Source: Deinococcales bacterium (lineage in GTDB: Bacteria > Deinococcota > Deinococci > Deinococcales > JAAFIG01). Taken from it: a DNA stretch of 23,709 nucleotides. The stretch is taken from the NCBI GenBank assembly GCA_013298595.1, contig JAAFIG010000046.1:1-23709 (forward strand), written 5' to 3'. The notes below the pieces were generated by a model. It was not told the origin of the DNA, did not search any database, and worked only from the letters and a program-made list of their open reading frames with translations. The position numbers and the translations under genes were made by a program. Of this stretch, positions 21,916 to 23,709 are shown piece after piece (the first letter of the stretch is position 1; each line of letters opens with the position of its first letter).

Positions 21916-22640
21916 TGCGCCTTAGGGTGGATGTCCTGCCCCGCAGCGACCAAGACCGAGGCTTCCAACCCTTTGCCGATACCGTGTTGATTGTAGACAC
22001 CCTACGCGCCACCACAACCGCTGTGACCTACCTCGAGCAAGGTGCAGAGAGTTTGTATCTCTGCCCAGACCTCGAAACTGCCCTCGCTTTCAAAGGCGAA
22101 GGCGTGATACTCGCAGGCGAACGAAACTGCTTAGCCCCAGAAGGCTTTGACCTTGGCAATAGCCCTGTGCAAGCCCTCGAGCGTCGCTTTGACCAACACA
22201 CAGTCGTCATGAGCACCACCAACGGCACATTGGCAGCCGTAACAGCCGCTGAAACGGGCAAAAATATTATTCTCGCCAGCCTTCGCAACGCCCATGCTGC
22301 TGCTCGTAAAGCCCGTGAACTCGCCACCGAAGAAATCGCAGTCCTCTGCGCTGGCTCGAGCGGCAGAATCGGACTCGAAGATGTCTACACCGCAGGTGTA
22401 CTCTGCGAATACTTTATCTCCATGACCGAATGCAGCTTAGACGACGGCGCACAAATAGCCCTCACCGTCCGCCGCCAATTCGCCGATCCACTCGAGCCAC
22501 TGTCTAAATCTCGAGCTGCTGAAAAGATTAGTCAAGTCGGACTCGAGTCTGACATTGCTTATGCCGCTGAAGTCTCGAGAAGCACTGTTGTACCAATGCT
22601 GGTTGGGCGCAGCGGCGCAGCTCTGATTTTCAAGGGCTAA
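21912..22640 (+). CDS. comB: 2-phosphosulfolactate phosphatase family (ComB)
   Basis: A 242-residue protein of the ComB family, whose archaeal members dephosphorylate 2-phosphosulfolactate in coenzyme M synthesis. In bacteria without coenzyme M, such as this one presumably, the role is unclear. Family motifs are visible: [50 protein letters not shown] and [18 protein letters not shown]. The GTG start sits in a GTGA overlap with rpe and has GAGG seven bases upstream; an ATG directly follows it. Co-transcribed with rpe and the next unknown gene. Confidence 0.88.
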   Translation: MMRLRVDVLPRSDQDRGFQPFADTVLIVDTLRATTTAVTYLEQGAESLYLCPDLETALAFKGEGVILAGERNCLAPEGFDLGNSPVQALERRFDQHTVVMSTTNGTLAAVTAAETGKNIILASLRNAHAAARKARELATEEIAVLCAGSSGRIGLEDVYTAGVLCEYFISMTECSLDDGAQIALTVRRQFADPLEPLSKSRAAEKISQVGLESDIAYAAEVSRSTVVPMLVGRSGAALIFKG

Positions 22641-22643
22641 GCA

Positions 22644-23138
22644 ATGCGACACTTGCCTGATTTTATCCAAACTGCTCTAACTGCCCCACAACAACAACAA
22701 ACAAGTAATCAACTGGCTAAACCATTAGCACATTTGCTTGGTCTTGCCATAACCTACCATCCCAAACAAGAATACTGTGCTGGATGGTATTACAGTTTTC
22801 AGACTCGTATCAAAAAAACCAATGCTAGTCCACGCTCCAAGGGCAGTTTATTTGAAATTCGCATCTACATTTCATCTCGAGCACCCATATTTACTTTTTA
22901 CTGTTTTGACCACCAGTATTTCCTCACCAAAAAAGGCAAACTCAATCATCCAATTCCACTTACTGAACTACCAGAAACCCTACTGAAACCCATCAATTTA
23001 GCTCGAGGTTTACTCGAGCAGCACGATTACCAAGAAGTGCATTTTGATTGGTTAACACAACCAGCACCTCATTGTCTGACAGAAATAGATGCACAACCTG
23101 CCAATGTTTTTGAAGTGTTATTCGCAGAGATTGTTTGA
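22644..23138 (+). CDS. uncharacterised protein
   Basis: A 164-residue product I do not recognise. The ATG lies three bases after the comB stop, so it is probably translated by coupling; a weak AAGGG is the only Shine-Dalgarno-like sequence. The sequence is soluble and mixed alpha/beta: a Gln-rich N-terminus (QQQQTS), an aromatic middle (YYSFQTRIKKT, FEIRIYISSRAPIFTFYCFDH), and PLTELPETLLKPINLARGLL. No signal peptide, membrane helix or catalytic motif is seen. It contains three CTCGAG copies, as resident genes do. It is convergent with the next gene, four bases apart. Confidence 0.65.
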   Translation: MRHLPDFIQTALTAPQQQQTSNQLAKPLAHLLGLAITYHPKQEYCAGWYYSFQTRIKKTNASPRSKGSLFEIRIYISSRAPIFTFYCFDHQYFLTKKGKLNHPIPLTELPETLLKPINLARGLLEQHDYQEVHFDWLTQPAPHCLTEIDAQPANVFEVLFAEIV

Positions 23139-23147
23139 AGCTTCAAA
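23134..23147. terminator. 14-bp palindrome between convergent gene ends
   Basis: TTTGAAGCTTCAAA is a perfect palindrome that contains the stop codons of both convergent genes. It may act as a weak bidirectional end signal, but lacks a loop and T tract, so this is uncertain. Confidence 0.3.
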
Positions 23148-23709
23148 GACTAATGGTTTTCTCGAGCACAACCTTCACAGGAATTCGATTAGCACTTTGC
23201 TGCAAAACCCAAGCCGAAAACTCTGAAGGCACATCCCGCCACAATAAACGCAAACGCACCGACACCACACTTTGCGGCATCTTAAACACCTCAAGCCGCG
23301 AACCATCAGCAGGAATTCGAGTATCCACAGCAATTTTTTTGGCACGCCAAATCTCATGGCGCAACAAGGGAGTACCACGTTCATCCTGCAAAACCTGATG
23401 AAACACCCGAGAACCACTAGGTAAAACCCCAGCCACATCCAAAACGCCACTCGAGAAAACCTCTTGCCCAGCCAAATTCAAACCACGTATCTCGAGCCAG
23501 AGTTGCCGCAAATCTGCCACGCCAGTTGGAATAGCATGAGCCGCGCCAATATTCTGTAAACGCACTTGTAAACGCCCAGAAACAAGCTCAGACTCGAGCT
23601 TTAACGCATTACGAATCATAGATAAATTTGCATCCGCATTTGGAGCAACCACGCTGCTACCACCACGTAACACATGCCAACCGACACTGCCTCGAGAACG
23701 CCCAGCCAC
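23143..23709 (-). CDS. C-terminal part of a probable multihaem-cytochrome-like protein
   Basis: The last 188 residues of a gene that continues beyond the right edge; the true start is not in the window, and the ATG-like start at the edge is not meaningful. The segment resembles the beta-rich C-terminal region of multihaem cytochrome c proteins: an HAIPTGVADLRQLWLEIRG strand (H-x-x-PTG motif), EVFSSGVLD, WRAKKIAVDTRIPADGS, where DTRIP is characteristic, and a final strand with VVLEKTISL. No CXXCH is present in the visible part; any haem sites would be upstream. The call is by motif memory only. It ends four bases from the stop of the neighbouring convergent gene. Confidence 0.5.
   Translation of the reverse strand: MAGRSRGSVGWHVLRGGSSVVAPNADANLSMIRNALKLESELVSGRLQVRLQNIGAAHAIPTGVADLRQLWLEIRGLNLAGQEVFSSGVLDVAGVLPSGSRVFHQVLQDERGTPLLRHEIWRAKKIAVDTRIPADGSRLEVFKMPQSVVSVRLRLLWRDVPSEFSAWVLQQSANRIPVKVVLEKTISL

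Overview
The window is a gene-dense stretch of a bacterial chromosome with moderate GC (mid-40s percent by eye). It fits a member of the Deinococcota (Deinococcus/Thermus phylum) or a near relative. This is inferred from gene content (a MalE-type sugar-binding protein, ArgR, a ComB-family phosphatase, an RlmI-like methyltransferase, TolC-type outer-membrane proteins) and from many start codons 6-9 nt after a TANNNT -10 box with no Shine-Dalgarno, the leaderless layout known to be common in Deinococcus. TolC- and HlyD-type proteins imply an outer membrane. No insertion sequence, phage gene or CRISPR array was seen. Genes are tightly packed: several convergent pairs overlap or are separated by 0-4 nt.

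Layout. 1-1500 (minus): malE and the first codons of a sugar permease, behind a LacI-type operator. 1746-5972: histidine phosphatase, UbiA prenyltransferase, a small hairpin-rich element with imperfect terminal inverted repeats, an aminotransferase, argR (minus) and a TPR lipoprotein-like or periplasmic protein. 5973-7567: three 52-bp tandem repeats, then an overlapping trio of c-type cytochrome, acyl-CoA thioesterase and histidine phosphatase. 7568-13556: a peptide-export locus. 13557-17713: two peptide-type ABC permeases (minus), a LacI-family regulator, a winged-helix regulator (minus) and an unknown glycine-rich protein (minus). 17733-18155: tRNA-Ser(UGA), tRNA-Ser(GCU), tRNA-Arg(ACG) with promoter and terminator. 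18196-21061: uppP, a DUF3052-like protein and an RNA methyltransferase (both minus), and HU. 21175-23709: rpe, a comB-family gene, an unknown gene, and the C-terminal part of a probable multihaem-cytochrome-like protein (minus).

The most interesting system is at 7698-13556. A 54-codon gene at 7767 encodes a precursor with a double-glycine leader (MIRELNVQEALETVGG) and a 38-residue core holding an RRRR cluster, four cysteines and 17 prolines. It has its own promoter, a very strong ribosome binding site and its own terminator. Immediately downstream, from a separate promoter, lie a peptidase-containing ABC exporter with an intact C39 catalytic Cys/His/Asp set, an HlyD-type adaptor and two tandem TolC-like genes. 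Together they form a complete leader-cleaving type 1 secretion machine for a proline/cysteine-rich peptide; no modification enzyme or obvious immunity gene is present.

The second striking signal is the palindrome CTCGAG. It occurs about 140 times by eye, roughly once per 165 bp against about five expected from base composition. It lies in all reading frames of most genes, but is absent from the tRNA genes, the HU gene and some regulatory gaps. It behaves like a highly iterated palindrome.
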